From positions 1 through 39,288 of the forward strand of contig DATIKU010000057.1 of NCBI GenBank assembly GCA_035477215.1: 39,288 bases of DNA. The letters are read 5' to 3'. The translations under genes were made by a program, and so were the position numbers. Of the stretch, positions 1 to 8,852 are shown piece by piece. Source of the DNA: Spirochaetota bacterium. Lineage in GTDB: Bacteria > Spirochaetota > UBA4802 > UBA5368. The notes beneath the pieces are model-generated. The model was given only the letters and a program-made list of their open reading frames with translations, was not told the DNA's origin and made no database searches. Each line of letters starts with the position of its first letter. Positions within the stretch are counted from its first letter, which is position 1.

Positions 1-1
1 C

Positions 2-391
2 AGGGGAGGCGCAAGACCCGCTCCCCAGGGAGACCTGGCCGCCGCGTTAGTAGCCCGCTTCGGCTCGCTGGACGCCTTTCGGACCGAGTTCGCCGCTGCG
101 GCCACAAAGCGTTTCGGCTCGGGCTGGGCATGGCTCTCGCTGAACGCCCTTGGCGAGCTCGTCATCCATTCCACCCCCAACCAGGACAGCCCGATAATGG
201 AAGGGCTCGTGCCGATACTGGGCCTGGATGTGTGGGAGCATGCCTATTACCTGAAATACCAGAACCGTCGTCCCGACTACATCGAGGCATTCTGGAAGGT
301 GCTGGACTGGGCGCAGGCCGGGGAAAACTACCGGCTGGCCCTGGAAGGGATGGACCGTTGCATTCCCGTGGCGGTAAGAAAGGTCTCCTGA
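2..391 (+). CDS. sodA: Fe/Mn superoxide dismutase, C-terminal part (5' end outside window)
   Basis: This open frame enters from the left edge and encodes about 129 residues of the C-terminal half of an iron/manganese superoxide dismutase, which converts superoxide to hydrogen peroxide and oxygen. The family signature DVWEHAYY is visible and supplies the Asp and His metal ligands. The preceding NQDSP stretch, with Gln next to Asp, is the arrangement usual in the manganese type; iron enzymes normally take the second-sphere Gln from elsewhere. A glycine-rich stretch at the edge followed by GDLAAAL and FGSLDAF matches the start of the C-terminal alpha/beta domain. The N-terminal helical hairpin with the other two His ligands lies outside the window. 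The metal preference is inferred from motif only. Confidence 0.93.
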   Translation, partial: RGGARPAPQGDLAAALVARFGSLDAFRTEFAAAATKRFGSGWAWLSLNALGELVIHSTPNQDSPIMEGLVPILGLDVWEHAYYLKYQNRRPDYIEAFWKVLDWAQAGENYRLALEGMDRCIPVAVRKVS

Positions 392-513
392 GTCAGTTGC
401 AGGGATAAGGAGTATCATACGCATGTATTGCCCTATCCGCTCCGCGCCTCAAATGCGCGGGGTGGCGGCGTGCTGACAGGTTTCCGTTGTTTTCCGCCGC
501 ACGAACATGTTTT

Positions 514-542
514 TTGACTTGTTAAATTACCACTTTTATTCC
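514..542 (+). promoter_or_regulatory. Sigma70-type promoter candidate upstream of the HTH-cupin gene
   Basis: TTGACT at 514-519 and TATTCC at 537-542 are separated by 17 bp, in an AT-rich patch of an otherwise GC-rich intergenic region. It lies about 65 bp before the ATG at 608. It would drive the regulator and the acyl-CoA dehydrogenase together. Confidence 0.5.
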
Positions 543-607
543 GGAATTGTCCACAGAAGGCGCTCCGGTAACGGTCGCGCCGGTCCTTTTAGCGTTCGGA
601 GGTCTGC

Positions 608-1171
608 ATGCGAAAAACACCCACTGCAAAGGGCGGCTCGCTGGGGCGCGCGGTGCGTTCGAGGCGGGAGAAACTAAAATTAGGCGTCGAGGAGCTCGCC
701 GCCAGGACCGGGCTCACAGAAGCGCATATATCGGACATCGAGGAAGGCCGGGGCTTCGCACCGGTCGGCGACATCCTTAAAATCGCGCGGGTGCTCACCA
801 TCGATCCGGGCGAACTGTTAAAAAAGAAACCGGCCGACGCCAGGGAGCAAGTGAAGACGAGGATTCGCGACTTCAAGAGCCGCGAGCAGGCCTACGAATA
901 CGAGGTGCTCACCCCCGACGCCCTGAAAGGACACCTGCGCTCCTTCAGGGTGACGATCCCGCCGCGCTCGGACCTTCCGGGCCAGCGCTACCAGCACGAG
1001 GGCGAAGAGTTCGTGTATGTGCTCAAGGGCGAGGTGGTCATACGGGTGGGCCAGAAAGACCATCATCTTAAAAAGGACGACACGCTCCACTTCGACTCGA
1101 ATATCCGGCATTCGCTGCGCAACCCGGGCGGAGCGAAGACCGTACTCATCGTCACCCTCTTCACCCCATAG
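608..1171 (+). CDS. XRE-family HTH / cupin-domain transcriptional regulator
   Basis: A 187-residue protein with an N-terminal helix-turn-helix of the XRE (Cro/CI) type at about residues 10-65 and a C-terminal cupin barrel at about 105-185. The cupin motif contains a His-Glu-Glu stretch (QHEGEEFVYVL) and a later His (IRHSLRN), typical of small-molecule-sensing cupins. Such two-domain proteins are usually soluble regulators that bind a metabolite in the cupin pocket. A strong ribosome site (GGAGG at 599-603) fixes the start. Only 8 bp separate its stop from the acyl-CoA dehydrogenase start, so the two are very likely co-transcribed. A role in controlling fatty-acid catabolism is inferred from that neighbourhood; the ligand is unknown. 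Confidence 0.9.
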   Translation: MRKTPTAKGGSLGRAVRSRREKLKLGVEELAARTGLTEAHISDIEEGRGFAPVGDILKIARVLTIDPGELLKKKPADAREQVKTRIRDFKSREQAYEYEVLTPDALKGHLRSFRVTIPPRSDLPGQRYQHEGEEFVYVLKGEVVIRVGQKDHHLKKDDTLHFDSNIRHSLRNPGGAKTVLIVTLFTP

Positions 1172-1179
1172 GAAACCCA

Positions 1180-2316
1180 ATGAACCTTCCACTCACCGAC
1201 GAACAGATGATGATACGCGACATGGTACGGGAATTCGCCAACGGCGAGATCGAGCCATATGCGCAGGAGTACAATACGCGCGGCGAATACCCGGTCGAAA
1301 TTCTAAAGAAACTCGGCTCGCTGGGACTTTTCGGCATGATGGTGCCCGAGACCTACGGCGGCGCGGCGGCCGGGGCCGTGAGCTACAGCCTGGCCCTGCA
1401 GGAGATTGCGTGGGCCTGCGCCTCCGTGGCGGTGACGCTCTCGGTTACAAACCTCTGCACCGAACCGATACTCCACTACGGCTCGGAGGAGCAGAAGCGC
1501 GAGTTCCTGGTGCCGCTGGCCTCGGGCGAACACGTGGGCGCCTTCGCCCTCACCGAGCCCGAAGCCGGGTCGGACCCCTCATCGCTCAAGACCTCCGCCG
1601 TAAAAAAGGGGAACGGTTACATTCTCAACGGCACCAAGCAGTTTATAACGAACGGATCGTATGCGGGCGTATTCATTCTCATCGCGCGCACCTCCGCGGA
1701 CAAGAACGGCTGTACGGCTTTTCTGATTCCGGCGGGGACAAAGGGTTTTCGACCCGGGAAAGAAGAGAAAAAGATGGGCCTGCTCGCCTCGAACACCGTG
1801 GAGATGGTACTGGAGGACTGCGAGGTCCCCGCGCGCAATGTACTGGGCAAGCCCGGCCTCGGGCTCAAGGTCGCGCTGGGCGCGCTCGACAGCGGAAGGA
1901 TCGGCATCGCCTCGCAGGCGACGGGCATGATAGGGGCGAGCCTCAAAGAGGCGGTCACCTACGCGTCCGAGCGCAGGCAGTTCGGGAAGGCCATCATACG
2001 GCACCAGTCCATAGGGAACATGATCGCGGATATCGCGGTCGATCACGAGGCCGCGCAGCTCCTCACCTGGTCGGCGGCGAGCCTGAAAGACCGCAAGGTC
2101 CCCTTCTCGCGCGAGGCCTCCATCGCCAAGCTCTTCGCGACCGAAGCGGCCAACCGCTCGGCATACAAGGCGCTGCAGGTGTTCGGCGGGTACGGCTACA
2201 TCCGCGACAACAAGATAGAGCGTATCTACCGCGACGCGCGCGTGACCACCATCTACGAGGGCACCTCCGAGGTGCAGCGGATGGTGATCGCGCGCGAAAC
2301 CGAAAAGGGCGCGTGA
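1180..2316 (+). CDS. Acyl-CoA dehydrogenase (FAD-dependent)
   Basis: A full-length 378-residue acyl-CoA dehydrogenase, the usual length of the short/medium-chain family. It catalyses the first step of beta-oxidation, forming trans-2-enoyl-CoA and passing electrons to ETF. Visible signatures are the ALTEPEAGSD flavin-binding stretch in the middle domain, the ERRQFGK helix, the FGGYGY motif and the C-terminal IYEGTSEVQ motif, in which Glu360 is the catalytic base. It follows the HTH-cupin gene by 8 bp and shares its transcript. Its stop at 2316 almost touches the stop of the convergent thiolase (2318). Exact acyl-chain specificity cannot be read from the sequence. Confidence 0.96.
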   Translation: MNLPLTDEQMMIRDMVREFANGEIEPYAQEYNTRGEYPVEILKKLGSLGLFGMMVPETYGGAAAGAVSYSLALQEIAWACASVAVTLSVTNLCTEPILHYGSEEQKREFLVPLASGEHVGAFALTEPEAGSDPSSLKTSAVKKGNGYILNGTKQFITNGSYAGVFILIARTSADKNGCTAFLIPAGTKGFRPGKEEKKMGLLASNTVEMVLEDCEVPARNVLGKPGLGLKVALGALDSGRIGIASQATGMIGASLKEAVTYASERRQFGKAIIRHQSIGNMIADIAVDHEAAQLLTWSAASLKDRKVPFSREASIAKLFATEAANRSAYKALQVFGGYGYIRDNKIERIYRDARVTTIYEGTSEVQRMVIARETEKGA

Positions 2317-2317
2317 A

Positions 2318-3490
<1,173 letters not shown>

Positions 3491-3612
3491 GGAATGCTCT
3501 CCTTTTTGTTTCGGTGTGCAATGTCGGAAAACCCGCCGCCGCCTGCGCGATGCCCGACGAAGCGCGGAATTCCCGGTTACACACCGTTTACTGACCGCTC
3601 CCGCTAATACCT

Positions 3613-4380
3613 TTACTTCGGCGCCATTCGAATTGCGCCGTCGAGCCTGATCGTTTCTCCATTGAGCATGCTGTTTTCGATTACATGGATGACCATCGCG
3701 GCGAACTCGTCGGGGCGTCCCATGCGGCGCGGAAACGGGACGCTCGCGCCGAGCGACGCGCGCACCTCTTCGGGAAACGAGGCCATCATGGGCGTGTCGA
3801 AGATGCCCGGGGCGATGGTGACGGCACGTATGCCCGAGTCGGCGAGGTCCCGCGCCACCGGAAGCGTGAGGCCCACGACGCCCGCCTTCGAGGCCGCGTA
3901 GGCCGCCTGGCCGATCTGCCCGTCGAAGGCGGCGACCGACGCGGTGTTGATGATAACGCCGCGCTCGCCGCCGGCGTCGGCTTCGTTCGCGAGCATCTTC
4001 GCCGCGGCGAGCCGTATAACGTTGAAGGTGCCGACAAGGTTCACCCGGATGATCCGCTCGAAAATGGCCAGATCCATGGGGCCTTTTTTGCCCGCGGTGC
4101 GGGCGGGCGATGATATCCCCGCCGAGTTCACCGCTACATTTACCTTCCCGAATTTCGCGATCGCCTGGTCGATGGCCTTCATTACGTCCGCTTCGCTCGC
4201 CACGTCGGCGCGGCAATACACGGCACTTGCTCCAAGTTCGGCCTCCAGGCTGGCGCCCGTCTCGTCGGCGATGTCCAGAATCGCCGCCCTGCCTCCCCTG
4301 CCGGTTATTTCCCGTACAACGGCCTCGCCAAGCCCCGATGCGCCTCCGGTCACGACCGCGACGACTTCATTTATCTTCAT
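3613..4380 (-). CDS. SDR-family 3-hydroxyacyl-CoA dehydrogenase, HSD10-like
   Basis: A 255-residue classical short-chain dehydrogenase/reductase. It shows TGGASGLG (residues 11-18) for dinucleotide binding, Asp36 at the end of strand 2 (NAD preference), NSAG, Ser148 and the catalytic Tyr161-x3-Lys165. The overall pattern, including the ASVAAFDGQIGQAAYAASK stretch and APGIFDTPMM, resembles type II 3-hydroxyacyl-CoA dehydrogenase (17beta-HSD10). This would be the third step of beta-oxidation, matching the neighbouring thiolase and acyl-CoA dehydrogenase. The chosen start at 4380 has an AAGGAG ribosome site. A longer reading of the frame to 4521 adds residues with no SDR similarity. Confidence 0.92.
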   Translation of the reverse strand: MKINEVVAVVTGGASGLGEAVVREITGRGGRAAILDIADETGASLEAELGASAVYCRADVASEADVMKAIDQAIAKFGKVNVAVNSAGISSPARTAGKKGPMDLAIFERIIRVNLVGTFNVIRLAAAKMLANEADAGGERGVIINTASVAAFDGQIGQAAYAASKAGVVGLTLPVARDLADSGIRAVTIAPGIFDTPMMASFPEEVRASLGASVPFPRRMGRPDEFAAMVIHVIENSMLNGETIRLDGAIRMAPK

Positions 4381-4849
4381 TCCACTCTCCTTGTTATATA
4401 CCGTGAATACGATTCCGCCGTCATGATGCGACAGAGAACCGTACTTCTGTCGGCGAAACCCGAAACGACTTTCATTATGCGACAGGGGCGAAGTATTCCG
4501 CTGGAATTCAAAAACATGCACTATTTTTTGTCAACATACTTGTTTGCGGGTTCGTGGAATTAATGCGGCAGGGACAACGGACTGTTTGTTTTTTCATCGC
4601 ATGGATGGCGTTTAAATACGGTATACCCGTATTCGCGCGCGGCGCAATGAAGCGTTTCGACCCATGCCGACTTGACCGCGCGGACTGTAGGAATAAACGA
4701 TGATTGGCATCATCCGGACGGGGCTGTACACTTCCGGGGTCAATAAGGGTATGTCGCGCGTTTTTGCCTCGCCGGTTTCCCCCTCGTCGACGATGACGCC
4801 CCGAAACTCCGGCAACGCGCGGCGGCTTAACGAATACACGAAGGATTGC
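4381..4849. other. Intergenic region with regulatory sites, no convincing gene
   Basis: This gap separates the divergent SDR gene and the small secreted protein. It holds the minus-strand promoter at 4506-4534 and two copies of ATGCGACAG about 50 bp apart (near 4426 and 4475) between that promoter and the SDR start, which could be binding sites. Open frames on both strands in 4612-4849 show no recognisable domain and are treated as chance. Confidence 0.5.
4506..4534 (-). promoter_or_regulatory. Sigma70-type promoter for the SDR (and thiolase) genes
   Basis: Reading the minus strand, a perfect TTGACA -35 box (4529-4534) is followed after 17 bp by TTGAAT (4506-4511). It lies about 125 bp upstream of the SDR start and points toward it. 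Confidence 0.55.
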
Positions 4850-5131
4850 ATGAAAAAGGCATTGGCAATCGCATCGGCGCTGATTTTCGTTTCGAGCTTC
4901 ATGTCGACCGGCGCTATGGCGGCATGCTACAGCTTCGGCAGCGAGAGCGAGATAAAGGTGTGCGTGCCCGGCGACCCGTTCTCGGACAGAAAAAAGGCCC
5001 GGGATATCTGCAGGAAGGCCAAAGGTTCGGATTGCGGGAATGTCTCCAGCTACTCGAGCTCCTGCCACAGCAATTCGGGCAAGTGCTACGACCAGAACGG
5101 GAAAGCGAGCCGCAGCCTGAGCGGATACTGA
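4850..5131 (+). CDS. Small secreted six-cysteine protein of unknown function
   Basis: A 93-residue protein with a clear Sec signal peptide (Lys-Lys start, hydrophobic core about 5-18, cleavage expected after AMA at residue 24). The mature part of about 69 residues has six cysteines (26, 38, 54, 62, 72, 79), enough for three disulfides, and is rich in Ser, Gly and Lys. The frame is open further upstream to 4700, but the signal peptide only makes sense from 4850. No family was recognised. It probably acts in the periplasm or outside the cell. It is an isolated gene; the phosphoesterase lipoprotein follows 281 bp later on the same strand. Confidence 0.75.
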   Translation: MKKALAIASALIFVSSFMSTGAMAACYSFGSESEIKVCVPGDPFSDRKKARDICRKAKGSDCGNVSSYSSSCHSNSGKCYDQNGKASRSLSGY

Positions 5132-5245
5132 TTCTTTCGCGGGGTGAAATTATAAATGCCGCCCGCTGCCGCTTTGCAAGCGCGGCGCGGCCTCTTTCAT
5201 TTCCTCGACCGGGCTCGCAGTATCCTGAAAATTCGGCGGAACGGC

Positions 5246-5277
5246 TTGACAGGATACCCGGTTAGTTTTCATATAAC
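5246..5277 (+). promoter_or_regulatory. Weak promoter candidate upstream of the phosphoesterase gene
   Basis: A perfect TTGACA (5246-5251) and a TATAAC (5272-5277) occur in the right order, but the 20-bp spacer is longer than ideal. It sits about 135 bp upstream of the start codon at 5413. Confidence 0.3.
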
Positions 5278-5412
5278 AATGAACGGAGCGGATACGGCCC
5301 TGCCGGGCAGGCGCGTCGCCGGAAGGAAGACATCGAAGGCTCACGCGTATAACGCATCACCGAAATCGGCGAATAATCGACCATCGGATACCACCTGGAA
5401 CAGGTAGAAGCG

Positions 5413-6768
5413 ATGAAACAACTTACCATTTTATTCGTACTGATCGCCCTGACCACCGCGACTGTCTCGTGCGGCAAAACATCATACTTCCAATACCAGA
5501 AATATCCGGAGGTCCGCTCGCTCCTCGACATCACACCCGACTATCCGGCCGTTCGCTTTGTCGTTTTTTCGGACACCCACTTTCACGACGCCTCACTGGG
5601 AAGCTCGGGAGCGGCCTACACGAAATATCTCAAGGACGATTCCAAGCTTCTGCACCTGAGCGGCAATATCCTGGACGCGGGCATTGCCAGGATCGCGGCC
5701 GAAAGGCCGGATTTCGTCCTCGTGCCCGGAGACCTCACCAAGGACGGGGAGAGGATAAACCACGAACGGTTCAGGGACAGGATCAAATCCCTGGCGAAGC
5801 GTTTCCCGAAGATTTACGTTGTCCCGGGGAATCACGACATCAACAACGGCATGGCGTGCCGGTACAACGGCGACGCGATCGAGCCGGTGGAGACTGTTAC
5901 GTCGGCCGAGTTCTCGAAGATTTACGCGGACTATGGGTACGACGGTGCGTCGGCAAAGGATGAATCGTCGCTGAGCTATGTCGTCGAACCGGCCGCCGGA
6001 CTCTGGGTCCTTGCACTGGACTCGTGCATATACCGCGACAACAAACCGGGAAAACACCCGGAAACCGATGGCGAATTCTCCGAGGCAACTCTTAAATGGA
6101 TCGAGGCGACGCTCATCCGGTCCAAGAAGGAAAAAAAGGCCGTTATCGCATTTTCGCACCATGGAATAATGGAACACTACCCCTATAACGAAAGGTACTA
6201 CGGCAGGTTCGTCATCAACCAGTACGAGCGGGTGTCGGAGCTCTTCGCCGCATACGGAGTCAAACTGGTATTTACCGGCCACTACCACGCCCAGGACATC
6301 ACCGTGAAGAAACTCGATACGCCGGGCCGGTTTGTCTTCGATATTGAAACCGGCTCGTTTGTGACTCACCCCACCCCCTACCGGGTGATCACGATCGACC
6401 ATGGCCAGAAAGTCCGCATCGAGAGCCGCTTCATCACCTCCATCGCCTCGAAGAGGGAAGGCTTCGAAAGGTACGCGTACGATTATATATACAACGGCAC
6501 ACTGGGAATGGTCGAAAAAGCCCTCCGTAAATACAGGGTATCCGCAAAGGATATCGAGGCGGTCGCCCCCGATATAACGCGGGCATATGTGGCGCACCTT
6601 CGCGGAGACGAGAAGAAGCCGGAAAAACCGATCAGCGCCAGCAGTCCGGGACTCATGGGCAGGGTGGCGATGAAGTTCCAGGGAAAGCTGATCGAAGGCT
6701 GGAACACGGACCTGCCCCCGGCCGATAATGAATTGGAGATCGATCTGAAGACCGGGGAGTGGCGGTAG
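5413..6768 (+). CDS. Calcineurin-like metallophosphoesterase, predicted lipoprotein
   Basis: A 451-residue protein with every metallophosphoesterase block in order: Asp54-x-His56 (SDTH), Gly-Asp107 (PGDLTKDGE), Gly-Asn140-His141-Asp142 (GNHD), His249-His250 and GHYH (His290, His292). These coordinate a two-metal centre that hydrolyses phosphomonoesters or diesters. The N-terminus is a lipoprotein-type signal with Cys20. The residue at -3 is Thr (TVSC), a looser lipobox than the enterobacterial consensus, so a lipid anchor is likely but not certain. The C-terminal 100 residues after the catalytic domain match nothing recognised. The substrate is unknown. The gene stands alone and converges on the VWA operon. 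Confidence 0.9.
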   Translation: MKQLTILFVLIALTTATVSCGKTSYFQYQKYPEVRSLLDITPDYPAVRFVVFSDTHFHDASLGSSGAAYTKYLKDDSKLLHLSGNILDAGIARIAAERPDFVLVPGDLTKDGERINHERFRDRIKSLAKRFPKIYVVPGNHDINNGMACRYNGDAIEPVETVTSAEFSKIYADYGYDGASAKDESSLSYVVEPAAGLWVLALDSCIYRDNKPGKHPETDGEFSEATLKWIEATLIRSKKEKKAVIAFSHHGIMEHYPYNERYYGRFVINQYERVSELFAAYGVKLVFTGHYHAQDITVKKLDTPGRFVFDIETGSFVTHPTPYRVITIDHGQKVRIESRFITSIASKREGFERYAYDYIYNGTLGMVEKALRKYRVSAKDIEAVAPDITRAYVAHLRGDEKKPEKPISASSPGLMGRVAMKFQGKLIEGWNTDLPPADNELEIDLKTGEWR

Positions 6769-6868
6769 TATCGGTGCGAGGTAAAAATCAACCCACTTTC
6801 TGCCTCAGATACAGCCGCTGCCCGGAACGGCATGATGAATCCGCAACGTGGAGTGCCAACCCCGCCGG

Positions 6869-7918
6869 CTAAAATCCGATATAGAACCCGTTGTTCTGCG
6901 CGGCCAGCTCCCTGAGGAACGCAACGGCCTCGGAGTCTTCCTGGTTACGAAATTCGGTGCCGACGCCCACGGTGAAAATCTTTTTACCCTTCCTGTTCAT
7001 CTTCTTTATCGAGGCCAGGAGTTTCGCCCTGGTCGTGATCTTTTTCCGTATGGAATCGGGCTGGCCGTCGCTGAAGAGGATTATTCCCTCGGCGTCGGCA
7101 TAGGCTCCGGCGGACAGGACGAATTCCAGTACCGCCTCGGTCGGGGTGTCGTGATAGGGATCCAGGCAGGCGATCTTCTTGTAAAAGCCGATTTTCTCTT
7201 TTTCAGAGACTACATTGACGAGCTTTCCCTCGAAGTACCCGTACTTATAACACGTCAGGCGCGGATTGTCGTACGCCTCGTCCCTGGATTCGTAGGAAAC
7301 GCATTCCGGTCCGGGTTTCGGCTGTATCCGGAAGTTCGGATATACGATCCTGTTGATGTTTTCGTAAAATGCCGGGAAATAGACTATGTCCATCCAGTAG
7401 CTTTCGTTCATGGCGGCGATGAGCATCTTCACCGCTGCCTTCACCTGCGAGAGCCGGTCCTCTTTGTATTTGTTGTTCTGAGGCGCCATGCTTCCCGAAA
7501 GGTCCAGACACATCACTATTTTATACGGTATCTTGTAGGTGATGAGCGCTTCGGCCTCGCGGGGGGAGCCGAACATCTCCTTTTTTATCTCGGCGATCTT
7601 CTGCAGGGTGACGGTAAACTTGTCGGCCGTCGAATTGATGATCCGGGTGATGGCGGAGACCCTGTCGATGGCCTCCGGGTGTTTCCCCTGATATTTCTGA
7701 AGCTCTTTCCTCGCCGCTTCAAGTTCGGCGGTGGTCTTCGAGAGCTCGGTGGAGGCGGTGACAAGCTCGGACTTTAGGTCCTGGCACGTCATGGATTCGA
7801 TCCCGATCTTCTGGGTCAGAAGGATGATCATGAGCACCATGATGGCGCCAAACGCCCCGGTTATTACATCCAGCATCGACAGATTGAAGATATTTATTTC
7901 CCGGCCGGGCCGTTTCAT
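6869..7918 (-). CDS. MotB/ExbD-like membrane-anchored protein fused to a VWA domain
   Basis: A 349-residue protein with one N-terminal transmembrane segment (about 12-34) that carries a buried Asp17 in the pattern LSMLDVITGAFGA. This is the position and context of the proton-accepting Asp in MotB, ExbD, TolR and ZorB. A coiled-coil linker (about 45-115) follows, then a von Willebrand A domain (about 130-349). The domain has a complete MIDAS: Asp139-x-Ser141-x-Ser143 (DLSGSM), a Thr at 258-260 and Asp284 (FSDGQPD). Its start is 3 bp beyond the stop of the MotA/TolQ-like gene, so the two are translationally coupled. The pair would form an ion-driven inner-membrane motor whose output is the periplasmic VWA domain. 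The peptidoglycan-binding OmpA domain of true MotB is absent. Confidence 0.87.
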   Translation of the reverse strand: MKRPGREINIFNLSMLDVITGAFGAIMVLMIILLTQKIGIESMTCQDLKSELVTASTELSKTTAELEAARKELQKYQGKHPEAIDRVSAITRIINSTADKFTVTLQKIAEIKKEMFGSPREAEALITYKIPYKIVMCLDLSGSMAPQNNKYKEDRLSQVKAAVKMLIAAMNESYWMDIVYFPAFYENINRIVYPNFRIQPKPGPECVSYESRDEAYDNPRLTCYKYGYFEGKLVNVVSEKEKIGFYKKIACLDPYHDTPTEAVLEFVLSAGAYADAEGIILFSDGQPDSIRKKITTRAKLLASIKKMNRKGKKIFTVGVGTEFRNQEDSEAVAFLRELAAQNNGFYIGF

Positions 7919-7921
7919 GGG

Positions 7922-8713
7922 CTATTTCTTCCCATCGCTCACATGGAGCCTGTTGATGAGGTTTGTGAGCACGTATTTCCCCGCGCGGTTTAACACCTCC
8001 TCCTCGCCCTTCTGGACGATGTTCATGAGGAACACCAGGATGGCTGAGAGGACCAGCGCGACGATGGTGGTGCCGAAGGCGAAGCTGAGATCGGCGGTCA
8101 CGGCCTGGAACTGCAGCACCTTGTCGCCCTGGGCGCCCATCAATTTATTTATATCCATCTTGTTGAGCGCATCGGCGATCCCGACCACGGTCCCTATGAA
8201 CCCAAAGGTGGGTATCGCCCATACCAGGTAGCGGCTCAGCGAGTACCTGAGATCAAGCCGGTGAATGCTCAGGTCGAAGGTGCTGTTGAGCACCGAGATG
8301 GTGTCGCTTACCGAGTGCGACTTGGAATACTGCAGTATGCAGGTGTTGATGAGGTCGGGCAGAAACGCCTCGGCCCGGACGGCGGCGTTGGCCACGTTTA
8401 TCCGTATGGTTTCAATTGCCTCATCCCTCGTAAGCAGTTCCCCTTCCTCCTCGGGAAGGAATCCCGACTTCTGCAGAAAGACGCTCTCCTCGACGCTGCA
8501 GAGCCATCGCACCCAGAGCTGCCCGAGGCCTATGAAAAAGAGCAAATGCATCAGGTTTTGCAGGCTGAAGGGATACACCCGCGAGGAGGTCTGTCCGAGG
8601 ATCAGATCGCCCGCATGGCTGCCTCCGATAAAGATGGTCATGAGCGCTACGAATACGCTTGCGGCGGCCACTGAAAATCCCAGAGCCGCCCAGTTTCTTC
8701 TGGAATAGTCCAT
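7922..8713 (-). CDS. MotA/TolQ/ExbB-family proton channel subunit
   Basis: A 263-residue inner-membrane protein with four predicted transmembrane segments (about 10-30, 49-70, 162-182 and 208-232) and a cytoplasmic loop of about 90 residues between the second and third. The third segment has Pro168 and the G-T-V-x-G-I pattern of TolQ/ExbB, and the fourth has the conserved FGTT threonines that line the ion path. Such proteins form a pentamer around a dimer of the Asp-bearing partner, here the VWA protein 3 bp downstream. A GGGAG ribosome site precedes the start. The gene lies 139 bp after the barrel/coiled-coil gene in the same direction, so a three-gene operon is likely. Confidence 0.9.
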   Translation of the reverse strand: MDYSRRNWAALGFSVAAASVFVALMTIFIGGSHAGDLILGQTSSRVYPFSLQNLMHLLFFIGLGQLWVRWLCSVEESVFLQKSGFLPEEEGELLTRDEAIETIRINVANAAVRAEAFLPDLINTCILQYSKSHSVSDTISVLNSTFDLSIHRLDLRYSLSRYLVWAIPTFGFIGTVVGIADALNKMDINKLMGAQGDKVLQFQAVTADLSFAFGTTIVALVLSAILVFLMNIVQKGEEEVLNRAGKYVLTNLINRLHVSDGKK

Positions 8714-8852
8714 ACATACACTCCCTTAAAGAATTAGCCTTGCCGCAAATCCTGCGCATACCGGGTTTACTCCCGCCGGCGGTGGGGTAAACCCGATACA
8801 TTTCTCTGTTATGCAACAACTCTATTGAACGAGGACGGCCAAGACGGGTCCT

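Noticed and set aside
3491-4216. Upstream extension of the thiolase frame
   Set aside because: The extension runs through the SDR gene in another frame and is Arg-rich; the thiolase fold starts at 3490.
4612-4902. 96-codon minus-strand frame upstream of the secreted six-cysteine protein
   Set aside because: It overlaps the signal-peptide region of a better-supported gene and has no clear ribosome site or domain.
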